Source: Pseudomonas cedrina subsp. cedrina
Lineage (GTDB): Bacteria; Pseudomonadota; Gammaproteobacteria; Pseudomonadales; Pseudomonadaceae
Length of the DNA stretch: 64,000 nt
Direction of reading: 5' to 3'
Assembly: GCF_001983175.1 (NCBI RefSeq)
Contig: NZ_MNPW01000002.1
Coordinates: 186,001 to 250,000 of the forward strand
Below the pieces are notes generated by a model. That model saw only the letters and a program-made list of their open reading frames with translations, did not search any database and had not been told where the DNA came from. This document shows positions 1 through 8,359 of this stretch, piece by piece (the stretch's first letter is position 1; each line of letters starts with the position of its first letter). The translations under genes were made by a program, and so were the position numbers.

Positions 1-1
1 G

Positions 2-958
2 GAGCTGGTCAAGCAACTGCTGAGTGACGCCGATGTGCTCATCGAAAACCTGCGCCCCGGCGGCCTGGAAAAACTCGGCCTGGGCTGGGACGTGTTGCAC
101 GCGCTCAACCCCAAGCTGACCCTGGTGCGCATCTCGGGCTACGGCCAGACCGGCCCGTATCGCGACCGTCCGGGCTTCGGTGCCATCGGCGAGGCCATGG
201 GCGGCATTCGCTACACCACCGGCCACCCGGATTCGCCGCCGGCGCGGGTCGGCGTGAGCCTGGGTGATTCGCTCGCTTCGCTGCACGGCGTGATCGGCGC
301 GTTGATGTCATTGTTGCGCGTCAAGACTGGTCAGGGTGATGGGCAGATTGTGGATGTGTCGCTGGCCGAAAGCGTGTTCAACCTGATGGAAAGCCTGGTG
401 CCGGAATACGACATGCTCGGCCATGTGCGTGAACGCAGCGGCGGCGCCTTGCCCGGCATTGCACCGTCCAATACCTACCTGACCGCCGACGGCGCCTACG
501 TGGTGATCGCCGGCAACAGCGACCCGATCTACAAACGCCTGATGACCGCCATCGGCCGTGTCGACCTGGCCGACGCCCCCGAATTCGCCCACAACGATGG
601 CCGCGCCGCCCAAAGCGGTTTGCTCGATGCCGCCATTACCCACTGGACCAGCAGCTTGCCCATCGATCAGGTGCTCAGTGCCCTGGAAGCGGCGCAAGTG
701 CCGGCCGGGCGTATCTACTCGGTGGCCGATATCGTCAGCGACCCGCATTACCAGGCGCGCGATATGTTGCTTAATGCCCAGTTGCCCGGCGGCGTGTCGG
801 TGAAGATGCCCGGCATTGTGCCCAAACTCTCGGACACCCCCGGCGGTGTGAACTGGCAGGGCCCGAGCCTGGGCCAGCACACGGATGACATCCTTGGCGA
901 CCTTGGCCTGACGGCTGCCGATATTCAACGCCTGAAAACCTCGGGAGTGGTGCAATGA
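2..958 (+). CDS. CaiB/BaiF family type III CoA-transferase (5' end cut by window)
   Basis: This is the C-terminal part of a family III acyl-CoA transferase; the frame is open back to the window edge, so the true start lies outside. The fragment opens inside the LIENLRPG segment typical of CaiB/BaiF enzymes. It continues with SGYGQTGPY and the GVSLGDSLAS stretch, whose Asp is the likely acyl-anhydride-forming residue. Family members move CoA between carboxylic acids in the cytoplasm. The stop overlaps the next start (ATGA), so it is translationally coupled to an HMG-CoA lyase. It therefore probably activates the acid that the lyase cleaves, such as hydroxymethylglutarate or a similar branched hydroxy acid. 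The exact substrate is inference. Confidence 0.88.
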   Translation, partial: ELVKQLLSDADVLIENLRPGGLEKLGLGWDVLHALNPKLTLVRISGYGQTGPYRDRPGFGAIGEAMGGIRYTTGHPDSPPARVGVSLGDSLASLHGVIGALMSLLRVKTGQGDGQIVDVSLAESVFNLMESLVPEYDMLGHVRERSGGALPGIAPSNTYLTADGAYVVIAGNSDPIYKRLMTAIGRVDLADAPEFAHNDGRAAQSGLLDAAITHWTSSLPIDQVLSALEAAQVPAGRIYSVADIVSDPHYQARDMLLNAQLPGGVSVKMPGIVPKLSDTPGGVNWQGPSLGQHTDDILGDLGLTAADIQRLKTSGVVQ

Positions 959-1908
959 TCACCGACTATGGCGACCCGCTGATCGTGCAGGAAGTGTCCC
1001 CGCGCGACGGCCTGCAAATCGAGCCGACCTGGGTCGAAACGGCTGACAAGATTGCCTTGATCGACCAGCTTTCCCTGGCGGGTTTTTCGCGGATCGAAGC
1101 CGGTTCATTTGTATCGCCCAAGGCCATCCCGGCGTTGCGCGATGGCGAGCAGGTGTTCCATGGCATTGAGCGCAAAGCCGGTGTGATCTATGTGGCGTTG
1201 ATCCCCAACCTCAAGGGCGCGCAGCGTGCCATCGAGTCCCGCGCCGATGAGTTGAACCTGGTGATGTCCGCCAGCCAGACGCATAACCTGGCCAATATGC
1301 GCATGCGCTGCGAGGCCTCGTTGGCCGCGTTCGCCGATATCACACGCTTCGCCGCCGACCATCCGGTGCGCCTCAACGGCAGCATCGCCACCACGTTCGG
1401 TTGCCCGTTCGAAGGCAAGATCGATGAAGACCGTGTGCTGCACATTGTCGAGGCGTATCAGCAACTTGGCATCCAGGGCATCAGCCTGGCCGACACCACG
1501 GGCATGGCCAATCCGCGTCAGGTGGAGCGCCTGGTCAAGCGTGTGCTGGAGCGCGTATCCGCCAGTGACCTGACCCTGCATTTCCACAATACCCGCGGCC
1601 TCGGGTTGTGCAATGTGCTGGCCGCTTACGAAGCCGGGGCCCGCCGGTTTGACGCGGCGCTTGGCGGCTTGGGCGGCTGCCCGTTTGCGCCAGGGGCGTC
1701 GGGCAATATCTGCACCGAGGATTTGGTCAACTTGTGTGACGAAGTTGGCATCCACACCGGTATCGACCTGCCGCACTTGCTGCAAATGTCCCGCCGCTTG
1801 CCGGCCCTGCTGGGTCATGAACTGCCGGGCCAGGTGGCCAAGGCCGGGCGCAATTGTGACCTGCACCCACCACCGGGCCACATAGCAGGTTCTATCGCCA
1901 CGCTGTAA
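955..1908 (+). CDS. Hydroxymethylglutaryl-CoA lyase family enzyme
   Basis: A TIM-barrel lyase of the HMGL-like family, 317 aa. Visible motifs are EVSPRDGLQIEP near residue 14 (metal and substrate site), HFHNTRG near 210 (metal-binding His pair) and the GLGGCPFAPGASGN loop near 240 carrying the catalytic Cys. Known members cleave 3-hydroxy-3-methylglutaryl-CoA to acetyl-CoA and acetoacetate. It overlaps the upstream CoA-transferase by 4 nt and precedes an MFS carrier, forming a small catabolic operon. The C-terminal tail is rich in Pro and His (DLHPPPGH) and differs from the usual enzyme ending. The substrate could be HMG-CoA or a related acyl-CoA. Confidence 0.9.
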   Translation: MITDYGDPLIVQEVSPRDGLQIEPTWVETADKIALIDQLSLAGFSRIEAGSFVSPKAIPALRDGEQVFHGIERKAGVIYVALIPNLKGAQRAIESRADELNLVMSASQTHNLANMRMRCEASLAAFADITRFAADHPVRLNGSIATTFGCPFEGKIDEDRVLHIVEAYQQLGIQGISLADTTGMANPRQVERLVKRVLERVSASDLTLHFHNTRGLGLCNVLAAYEAGARRFDAALGGLGGCPFAPGASGNICTEDLVNLCDEVGIHTGIDLPHLLQMSRRLPALLGHELPGQVAKAGRNCDLHPPPGHIAGSIATL

Positions 1909-1968
1909 CGCCCTGCCAGACAACAAAAACAATCGGACGCCCTGTGAGCAGTCCGCTGGAGAGAAACC

Positions 1969-3300
1969 ATGAGCACTAATACGTTGGAGGCCGGCATGCG
2001 CCCGGCTGCTGAGATCACTGCCGAAAAAGCCCTGGTCAGCAAGGTCGCCTGGCGCCTGATGCCGCTGATCATGGTGTGCTACCTGTTTGCGTTTTTTGAC
2101 CGGATCAACATCAGCTTCGCCAAGTTCCAGCTGCAAGCGGACCTGAGCCTGAGCGATACCGCCTATGGCCTGGGTGCCGGGTTGTTTGTGGTGGGCTATG
2201 TCATCTTCGAAGTGCCGAGCAACATGATGCTCTACAAGGTCGGCGCCCGGCGCTGGATCGCGCGGATCATGATGTCGTGGGGCCTGGCGACGGCGGCCAT
2301 GGTGTTTGTCACGGCGGAATGGCAGTTTTATGTGCTGCGTTTCATCATCGGTGCGATGGAAGCGGGTTTCGCGCCCGGCGTGTTGTATTACCTGACGTTG
2401 TGGTTCCCGCAACACTTCCGTGGGCGGATCACGTCGATGCTGTTCCTCGCGTCGGCTTTTGCCGGGCTGGTGGGCGCGCCGTTTTCGGGGTTGGTGCTTG
2501 AGCATCTCGACGGCGTGCTGCAGATGCGTGGCTGGCACTGGCTGTTCCTGCTCGGCGGCTTGCCGTGCGTTGGCCTGGGCTTTCTGGTGTTGACGTTGCT
2601 CAAGGATCGCATTGAAGACGCCCAGTGGCTGAGCCCGGCGGAGAAGACCTTGTTGGCGAGCCGTATCGCCAAGCATGAGCCGAACCAGCATGGTGGCTCG
2701 CTGTTATCGGCGATCCGCATTCCTGGCTTCCTGATGCTTGGCTTTATCTACTTCCTGATCCAGGTGGCGTCGTACGGGCTCAATTTCTGGGCGCCGCAAC
2801 TGATCCGCAGCGCCGGCACCCAGAGCCCGGTGATGATTGGCTTGCTCACGGCGATTCCTTACGTGTGCGGCGCGATCACGATGGTCGTGATCGGGCGGCT
2901 GTCGGACGCTACCGGTGAGCGTCGCAAGTTTGTCTGCGGTCTGGTGGTGCTCGGCGCGCTGGGGTTCTTCAGCGCCGGGATCTTTGCCGACCACACCACC
3001 TTCCTGATCATCGCATTGGGCATGTTGGGCGCCGGCATCATTGCCTCTATCCCGACCTTCTGGACCCTGCCACCCAAGTTGTTGGCCGGCGCGGGGGCAG
3101 GCGCGGCCGGCGGTATTGCGGTGATCAATACCCTCGGTCAATTTGGTGGCATTGTCAGCCCGGTGATGGTGGGGCGGATCAGGGACCTCACCGGCAGCAC
3201 CACGCCGGCGCTGTACGTGATCGGTGTGTGCGCGCTGCTGGCCGCGGCGCTCCTGCTGTGGGGGTTGCCGCAGAAGCTGCGCACTCTGGACAAGGGCTGA
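1969..3300 (+). CDS. MFS transporter, anion:cation symporter (ACS) type
   Basis: A 443-aa major facilitator with about 12 hydrophobic segments. The early FDRINISFAKFQLQADLSLS segment and the GMEAGFAPG-like stretch (AMEAGFAPGVLYYLTLWFP) are characteristic of the ACS/phthalate-permease subfamily, which imports organic anions across the inner membrane. A Shine-Dalgarno-like GGAGAGAAACC precedes the ATG. It follows the CoA-transferase and HMG-CoA lyase genes by 60 nt, so it most likely brings in the acid they degrade. The stop abuts the stop of the convergent gene with no gap. Confidence 0.88.
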   Translation: MSTNTLEAGMRPAAEITAEKALVSKVAWRLMPLIMVCYLFAFFDRINISFAKFQLQADLSLSDTAYGLGAGLFVVGYVIFEVPSNMMLYKVGARRWIARIMMSWGLATAAMVFVTAEWQFYVLRFIIGAMEAGFAPGVLYYLTLWFPQHFRGRITSMLFLASAFAGLVGAPFSGLVLEHLDGVLQMRGWHWLFLLGGLPCVGLGFLVLTLLKDRIEDAQWLSPAEKTLLASRIAKHEPNQHGGSLLSAIRIPGFLMLGFIYFLIQVASYGLNFWAPQLIRSAGTQSPVMIGLLTAIPYVCGAITMVVIGRLSDATGERRKFVCGLVVLGALGFFSAGIFADHTTFLIIALGMLGAGIIASIPTFWTLPPKLLAGAGAGAAGGIAVINTLGQFGGIVSPVMVGRIRDLTGSTTPALYVIGVCALLAAALLLWGLPQKLRTLDKG

Positions 3301-3789
3301 TCAGCCAGCGGTTGCCAATGCGCGGGCGGGCGTGGCGCTGAACTGAATCAACACCACCCCGCCGATCAACAACAACGCCCCCAGCACCCGGGGCGTTGTG
3401 AGTTGGCGCTCAGCCAGTCCGAACAGGCCGAAGTGATCCAGCACCAGCGACGCCAGGATCTGCCCGGCCATGGCCAGGGCGATAAATCCCGATGCGCCCA
3501 GCTTTGGCAGCAACATTAACGCCAGAGAAATAAAGCACACGCCAAACGCGCCCCCCGCCCACATCCACAGCGGTGCCTGGGTGATAAACGCCAGGCTCGG
3601 CAACGGCAAGCGCAGCGCCAGGATCACCGGCAGCAATACGATGATGCTCACCAGCAGCGAAGCCAGGGTGGCCCATAACGGATGGCCGAGCCCGCGCCCG
3701 AGGTTAGCGTTGATCGCGCTCTGAAACGGAACCACCGCCCCGGCGAGGGCCGCCAGCGCCAGCAAACCTACCCAATGCAACGTCGTCAT
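3301..3789 (-). CDS. DMT family transporter, DUF606/YdcZ type
   Basis: A 162-aa membrane protein with about five hydrophobic helices. It has the family opening of a helix followed by VPFQSAINANLGRGLGHPLWATL, typical of DUF606/YdcZ members of the drug/metabolite transporter superfamily. Many such proteins are half-size transporters that work as dimers; the substrate is unknown. It is transcribed divergently from the LysR gene at 3858 and ends tail-to-tail against the MFS gene, so the LysR protein may regulate it. That link is inferred from gene order only. Confidence 0.82.
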   Translation of the reverse strand: MTTLHWVGLLALAALAGAVVPFQSAINANLGRGLGHPLWATLASLLVSIIVLLPVILALRLPLPSLAFITQAPLWMWAGGAFGVCFISLALMLLPKLGASGFIALAMAGQILASLVLDHFGLFGLAERQLTTPRVLGALLLIGGVVLIQFSATPARALATAG

Positions 3790-3857
3790 GTCAGATCTCC
3801 CAGAGGTTTTGCTGGACTCTAGGCTATTCGTCGTGCAAATTTAAATTCCAAATTATT

Positions 3858-4790
3858 ATGCCGGGCATGCAGCCGATGAATGATCTGCGTCGCATCGACC
3901 TTAACTTGCTGGTGATCCTCGACGCCTTGCTCAGCGAACAACACGTCACTCGCGCCGCCGAGCGCCTGTACCTGAGCCAGCCGGCGGTCAGCCACGCCCT
4001 GGCGCGTTTGCGTGACCTGCTTGGCGATCCGCTGCTGGTGCGCCAGGGCGGTAGCCTGGTGCCGACCGCTCGCGCACTTGAGTTGGCCACGCCACTGGCT
4101 GAAGCCCTGGCTCAGGTGCAGGCCCTGCTGGCGCCGAATCGCTTTGACCCTGCTTCAGCCAAGCGTAAATTTCGTGTGGCGATGTCTGACTACAGTGCGG
4201 CGATTTTCCTACCCGACCTTGTGCGTACTTTGCGCAGTGAAGCGCCGGGTATCGATCTGCAAATCATCCAGGCCAGCCGTGAAGGCATGGTGGATGGGGT
4301 GCTCAATGGCGACCTCGACCTGGCGGCGGGTGTCTTCCCCGACCTGCCCGCCGAATTGCGCACGACGCCATTGTTCGAAGAGCACTACACCTGCCTGGTG
4401 GACCGCAACAGCCTGCCGGCAAGTGGCACGCTGGACCTGCCGACTTACCTGTCACGCCCTCATGTATTGCTGGAAATGCGCGGCAGCGGCACACCGGAAA
4501 TCGAGCGGGCGTTGACGGCGATTCGTGAGCGGCGGCATGTGGCGGTCAGCCTGCCGCATTGGAGCGTGGCGCCGCAGTTGATTCAGGGTACCGACCTGAT
4601 CCTCACCGTCTCGTCCCGAGGTTTGCTCAATATCGATCACAGGCAATTGATGGCGGTACCGCCGCCGTTTCACATTCCATCATTTGCGTTCGAACTGGCC
4701 TGGCATGCGCGGCGGGGTGGAGATGCGGGGTTGCAGTGGTTGATCGGGCGGGTGCAGGGAGGGCTTGAAGACGACCGCTCGTCGTACTAA
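3858..4790 (+). CDS. LysR family transcriptional regulator
   Basis: A 310-aa LysR-type regulator. The N-terminal helix-turn-helix reads LRRIDLNLLVILDALLSEQ followed by VTRAAERLYLSQPAVSHALARLR (about residues 7-55). The remainder is a substrate-binding fold for an unknown co-inducer. Three in-frame ATGs occur (3858, 3867, 3876), none with a convincing Shine-Dalgarno; 3876 (304 aa, starting MNDLRRIDLN) would match many relatives and may be the true start. It sits divergently to the DUF606 transporter, a classical LysR target arrangement. Confidence 0.85.
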   Translation: MPGMQPMNDLRRIDLNLLVILDALLSEQHVTRAAERLYLSQPAVSHALARLRDLLGDPLLVRQGGSLVPTARALELATPLAEALAQVQALLAPNRFDPASAKRKFRVAMSDYSAAIFLPDLVRTLRSEAPGIDLQIIQASREGMVDGVLNGDLDLAAGVFPDLPAELRTTPLFEEHYTCLVDRNSLPASGTLDLPTYLSRPHVLLEMRGSGTPEIERALTAIRERRHVAVSLPHWSVAPQLIQGTDLILTVSSRGLLNIDHRQLMAVPPPFHIPSFAFELAWHARRGGDAGLQWLIGRVQGGLEDDRSSY

Positions 4791-4832
4791 CAAGTTTTTT
4801 CTAAACCTTTACCGCCCTGAAAATTCCAATTG

Positions 4833-4862
4833 AGGGCGGGGTGTGCTCTCCCGCCCTTATTT
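4833..4862 (+). terminator. Hairpin with short T-run between LysR gene and DUF4142 gene
   Basis: AGGGCGGG (4833-4840) pairs with CCCGCCCT (4850-4857), followed by TTATTTT. It can end the LysR transcript. The left arm can also pair with CCGCCCT at 4812-4818, giving two mutually exclusive hairpins just upstream of the next start codon. Confidence 0.5.
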
Positions 4863-4882
4863 TCAGCCTGGAGGAACCCATC

Positions 4883-5410
4883 ATGAGCCGCATGGCTATC
4901 CGGTTACGCACCGCCAGTTTCGCGATGCTGCTGGGCCTCGGCGCCAGCAGTGCTTTCGCCCAGTCGCCCGCTGAATTCATCGAGCAGGCTTCGGCCAAAG
5001 GCATGGCCGATATTGAAACCAGTCGCATGGCCCACGCCAAAACCTCGTCCCAGGAGATCAAGGACTACACCATCGAGGTGATCAACGAGCGGACCCTGGC
5101 CAACCAGCATCTGGCAGCCATCGCCAAGAAGCTCGACCTGCCCGTGGCACCGCGGGAGAAGATCGTCGATAAAGCCGAAACCCTGATGCCCGAACTCAAG
5201 GACGGCGACTCCTTTGACGCGGCCTACACCGCGCAGCAGGTGAAGGAAAACGAAGACGCCATCGCCCTGTTCAAGCAGGAAGGCGCCGCGTCGAGTGTGC
5301 CGGAAATAAAGGCCCTGGTGGACGAGACGCTTCCGAAGTTGGAAGAGCGTCTTCAGAAAGCCCGCGCATTGGCCTCGACCTACGGCAAAGGTCATCAAGG
5401 CGACGGTTAA
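4883..5410 (+). CDS. DUF4142 domain periplasmic protein
   Basis: A 175-aa secreted protein. The first 26 or so residues form a signal peptide ending AFAQ, and the rest is a helical DUF4142 domain, a ferritin-like four-helix bundle seen in many periplasmic proteins of unknown function. The ATG at 4883 is chosen because it follows GGAGG at a good distance (CTGGAGGAACCCATC). An upstream in-frame start would add residues before the signal peptide. It is monocistronic, with hairpins on both sides. No catalytic motif is visible. Confidence 0.82.
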   Translation: MSRMAIRLRTASFAMLLGLGASSAFAQSPAEFIEQASAKGMADIETSRMAHAKTSSQEIKDYTIEVINERTLANQHLAAIAKKLDLPVAPREKIVDKAETLMPELKDGDSFDAAYTAQQVKENEDAIALFKQEGAASSVPEIKALVDETLPKLEERLQKARALASTYGKGHQGDG

Positions 5411-5425
5411 CACTGTATCGAAATG

Positions 5426-5464
5426 AAAAACGGCGGTTGGATCAGCTCCAACCGCCGTTTTTTT
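5426..5464 (+). terminator. Rho-independent terminator, probably bidirectional
   Basis: CGGCGGTTGG (5431-5440) pairs with CCAACCGCCG (5448-5457) around a 7-nt loop, with A-run before and T-run after. It serves the DUF4142 gene and the convergent gene ending at 5463. Confidence 0.9.
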
Positions 5465-5888
5465 ATGCCTGGTTCAAATCGGTTTTAGTCGGCGCGGCAT
5501 CGTCTGCGGCAGGCCCACAACTGCTGTTGAGGTTCACAGTGCCGGCTTTGCCGATGGCGCGGTATTCCTGGCGCAGTTTTTCCAGTTCCTTGCGGTCCAG
5601 GCCATCCAGGCTGAGCACGGCATTTTGCGCATCCTTGGACACCCGCAATAGCTCGTCGATCTTGATGTGCAGGATGTCATTGTCGCGGTTCTGCGTATTC
5701 TGGATCAGGAAGACCATCAGAAAGGTGATGATGGTAGTCGAGGTGTTGATGATCAATTGCCAGGTATCGTTGTAGTGGAAATAAGGCCCGCTCAAGCTCC
5801 ACGCAAGGATCAACGCCACCGCCGCGTAGAACGTGCGTGGGCTGCCGGCCCAGCGGGACAGGGATTGGGAGACTGCGGAGAATTTCAT
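5463..5888 (-). CDS. Low-affinity iron permease family membrane protein
   Basis: A 141-aa protein with two transmembrane segments (about residues 20-40 and 45-63). The second reads TSTTIITFLMVFLIQNTQNRD, the signature of the PF04120 low-affinity iron permease family. A charged cytoplasmic region (KIDELLR, then a Glu/Lys/Arg-rich stretch) follows. Despite the family name, iron transport by bacterial members is not well established. It stands alone, sharing a terminator with the DUF4142 gene. Confidence 0.82.
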   Translation of the reverse strand: MKFSAVSQSLSRWAGSPRTFYAAVALILAWSLSGPYFHYNDTWQLIINTSTTIITFLMVFLIQNTQNRDNDILHIKIDELLRVSKDAQNAVLSLDGLDRKELEKLRQEYRAIGKAGTVNLNSSCGPAADDAAPTKTDLNQA

Positions 5889-5994
5889 GACCGTTTTTCC
5901 TCTTGAAGGGGTGATGAAATAATGGACCGCAGGGACTCTTTGAAATTTCTTTTTACATTTACCCCCACGACAGCGCTCTACATCGCCTACCGCC

Positions 5995-6495
5995 TTAAAA
6001 GGCCAGTTCGGCCTGACCGAAGCCTTCGAGCGCCAGCAGATACTGCTTGGCTGCCAGGCCCCCGGCGAACCCCGTCAGCCCACCCGATGCGCCGATGACT
6101 CGGTGACACGGCGCAATGATCGAGATTGGGTTGCGCCCATTAGCTGCGCCCACTGCGCGTACCGCAGTCGGGTTGCCGATCTGTCGGGCAATCTGGCTGT
6201 AGCTGCGGGTTTCGCCAAAGGGAATCGTCAGCAACGCTTGCCAGACTTGTTTCTGGAACGCGGTGCCGGTGAAGTCCAGTTCCAGCTCGAAACGGTTGCG
6301 GCTTCCGGCAAAATACTCTTGCAACTGGCGTTCGGTTTCCACTAGCACCGGGTTGCCATTGGCCTCGCGCAATTCACCCAGGCGCACACGGTTGGCGCGC
6401 TCTGTTTCCCACAGGATGGCGCCGAGTTTGTCATTGCGCGCGACCAGGGTAAGTTGGCCGACAGGGGAGGGCATGAGTTTGTATTCATAGGGCAC
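5995..6495 (-). CDS. ogt: Methylated-DNA--protein-cysteine S-methyltransferase
   Basis: A 166-aa suicide DNA-repair enzyme that moves alkyl groups from O6-methylguanine or O4-methylthymine to its own cysteine. The active site PCHRVIG is clear near residue 130, preceded by the helix-turn-helix region (IARQIGNPTAVRAVGAANGRNP). The start is a GTG preceded by CAGGAG at 6 nt spacing. Length and layout match the Ogt class; there is no Ada N-terminal domain. It is monocistronic. Confidence 0.92.
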   Translation of the reverse strand: MPYEYKLMPSPVGQLTLVARNDKLGAILWETERANRVRLGELREANGNPVLVETERQLQEYFAGSRNRFELELDFTGTAFQKQVWQALLTIPFGETRSYSQIARQIGNPTAVRAVGAANGRNPISIIAPCHRVIGASGGLTGFAGGLAAKQYLLALEGFGQAELAF

Positions 6496-6586
6496 GGCGG
6501 GCTCCTGAGGGTGGGTGCGGTTGAAGTCTGGAGCGGTAGGCTGATCTGCAAACTACGTTTCTTGCGGTCAAGTTCAACCTGACTGA

Positions 6587-6997
6587 TCACCCCTCCTGCT
6601 GCAACACCTTGAGCGCCGCCGACGCAAGGAAACCCGAGCGGCTTTTTTCTTCGGGGTGGTGCAATACATATTCATCGATGCGATTGAGCAGGTACCCAGG
6701 CAGCGTGATATTGAGCTTCTGCGCCTTGCCCAGGTACTTGGTGACATCGATGTCCACCACGGCCCACGTGCAGCCTGCGTATTGGGGGTTGGCGGCATGC
6801 AAGGTGACCTTTTGCGCGCTGGGAATCGGCGCACCGTCTTCCGCGAGAAGCTCGAAATGCCCCTCGATGGCTTCGCGGGCCATCGCCATGGCGTCGTCCA
6901 GATCGTCGCCGGCAGAATAGCAGCCCGGAATATCCGGCACCTCCACGCCCCATGCGTGGTCTTCGTCGCCGGTTGAAATTGCAATCGGGTAAAGCAT
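6587..6997 (-). CDS. hicB: HicB family antitoxin
   Basis: A 136-aa type II antitoxin. The N-terminal partially degraded RNase-H-like HicB fold shows VPDIPGCYSAGDDLDDAM and AREAIEGHFELLAEDG. The C-terminal part resembles a ribbon-helix-helix DNA-binding segment (KLNITLPGYLLNRIDEYV...RSGFLASAAL). It lies 22 nt downstream of hicA, the usual toxin-first order. The start follows GAGGAGG. It should neutralise HicA and repress the pair. Confidence 0.92.
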   Translation of the reverse strand: MLYPIAISTGDEDHAWGVEVPDIPGCYSAGDDLDDAMAMAREAIEGHFELLAEDGAPIPSAQKVTLHAANPQYAGCTWAVVDIDVTKYLGKAQKLNITLPGYLLNRIDEYVLHHPEEKSRSGFLASAALKVLQQEG

Positions 6998-7019
6998 GTC
7001 TGTTGTCCTCCTCGGACGG

Positions 7020-7202
7020 TTAACTCAACAGAGCCTGTTTCAAAATGCTCTTGGCTGTCTTGTCCAGCAGATCCTTCTTTGGATGAGGAATCGTTACCAG
7101 CCCCGGTTTCGTCGGATGCTTGAAGTGGTGATGACTGCCTCTGATGCGCGCCAGGTACCAACCGTCCGCAACGATGTGACCTATCAAATATCGGCTATCC
7201 AC
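7020..7202 (-). CDS. hicA: HicA family mRNA interferase toxin
   Basis: A 60-aa HicA toxin with a double-stranded-RNA-binding-like fold. It carries DGWYLARIRGSHHHFKHP, in which the second His of GSHHHF-type motifs is catalytic, and ends with KSILKQALL. The start is GTG with a strong AAGGAGGT ahead of it. HicA proteins cleave mRNA and are held in check by HicB, encoded immediately downstream. Length is normal for the family, so it appears intact. Confidence 0.92.
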   Translation of the reverse strand: MDSRYLIGHIVADGWYLARIRGSHHHFKHPTKPGLVTIPHPKKDLLDKTAKSILKQALLS

Positions 7203-7370
7203 AGCACCTCCTTGTGGTGTGTGATGGTGGCGACTATAACCACTGGATTAAAATTATCAACACTCTACCTACCGGTGGTCGATGACCAGCAGTTCGATAG
7301 GCGGTAAATGCAGTGTATGAGCGGCCAGGAATGGCGCCGCAGAGAGGTATTGCGGGGTTTTACGAAGGCG

Positions 7371-8264
7371 TTACCGGATGTGTAGGGATCGCGCAATGAC
7401 GGCGAGAAAGGCATCAACCAGAACACTTTGTGTTTCAGTTCGGGTCAGTACCAACAGCTGCGCACACGCATCACGCTCCACCAACGGCCTGTACGTCACG
7501 CCTTTGTTCATCAAGCTCTGCGTGCATTCCGGCACCAACGCCACCCCTTGCCCAGCCGCCACCAGCGCAATGATCGAGGTGATCTGCCGTCCGGTTGGCC
7601 CTGGGCGCAGGGGCAGCCCGTGGCGCCGGTAAAGCTGTTCGATGGATGTGTTGAGCCCAGACCCATAGTCGGCAGGAAACAGTATCAACGGGTAGGCGCT
7701 GAGCTGTGCCAGGTTGACGCTTGGCTGACAGGCCAGCGCACTGTCGCTGGACACGGCGGCCACCAGCCTCTCTTCGCCCAAGGACAGCGCTTGCACCTCT
7801 TCACCCTGCGGCGACAGGCGACTCAATCCGATATCCAGCCGCCCATCCGCCACCTGTGCGCCGAGGCTGCCGGAGGCGCACTCCACCAAGGTCAATTGCA
7901 CATCGGGAAAGCGCTGGGCAAACGCCTGGATCGCCTGGCTGAACAGGTCCGACAAGGCAATCGAGCTGACGTAACCCAACGTCAGTTGCCCGGCGGTGCC
8001 CGCAGCCAGTTTGCCGGCGATCACCTGCGCCAGTTCCACCTGCTCCAGGACGCCGCGCGCATAGGGCAGGAAGGACCGGCCTTGCGCAGTGAGCGTGACC
8101 GTGCGGCTGGTGCGATCGAACAGCTTGAAGCCCAGCTCGCTTTCCAGCGCCGAGATCTGCCGGGTCAGTGGCGGCTGGGCAAGGTGCAGGCGAATGGCCG
8201 CGCGACCGAAATGCAATTCTTCGGCGACCGTCAGAAAGTAGCGCAGCTTGCGTAGGTCGAGCAT
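7371..8264 (-). CDS. LysR family transcriptional regulator (CatR/BenM-like)
   Basis: A 297-aa LysR regulator. The N-terminal sequence LRKLRYFLTVAEELHFGRAA followed by LAQPPLTRQISALE is the pattern of the CatR/BenM subgroup that senses aromatic or other small acids. The effector domain occupies residues 90-290. It is divergent from the MFS gene at 8360 with a 95-nt gap, so it probably controls that exporter. The inducer cannot be deduced. Confidence 0.86.
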   Translation of the reverse strand: MLDLRKLRYFLTVAEELHFGRAAIRLHLAQPPLTRQISALESELGFKLFDRTSRTVTLTAQGRSFLPYARGVLEQVELAQVIAGKLAAGTAGQLTLGYVSSIALSDLFSQAIQAFAQRFPDVQLTLVECASGSLGAQVADGRLDIGLSRLSPQGEEVQALSLGEERLVAAVSSDSALACQPSVNLAQLSAYPLILFPADYGSGLNTSIEQLYRRHGLPLRPGPTGRQITSIIALVAAGQGVALVPECTQSLMNKGVTYRPLVERDACAQLLVLTRTETQSVLVDAFLAVIARSLHIR

Positions 8265-8359
8265 CCTGATCCTTGGGTATCAATCGGTCCGAAATCGGTA
8301 TTGGTTTTAGGCCCGCCGGCCATTCTATAAAGCCCTCACAAAATAAAACGAGAGGTTTC

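Noticed and set aside
1105..2691. Long minus-strand open frame opposite the HMG-CoA lyase and MFS genes
   Set aside because: Its translation is rich in His, Gln, Arg and Ala with no motifs; it arises from third-position GC bias of the real genes on the plus strand.
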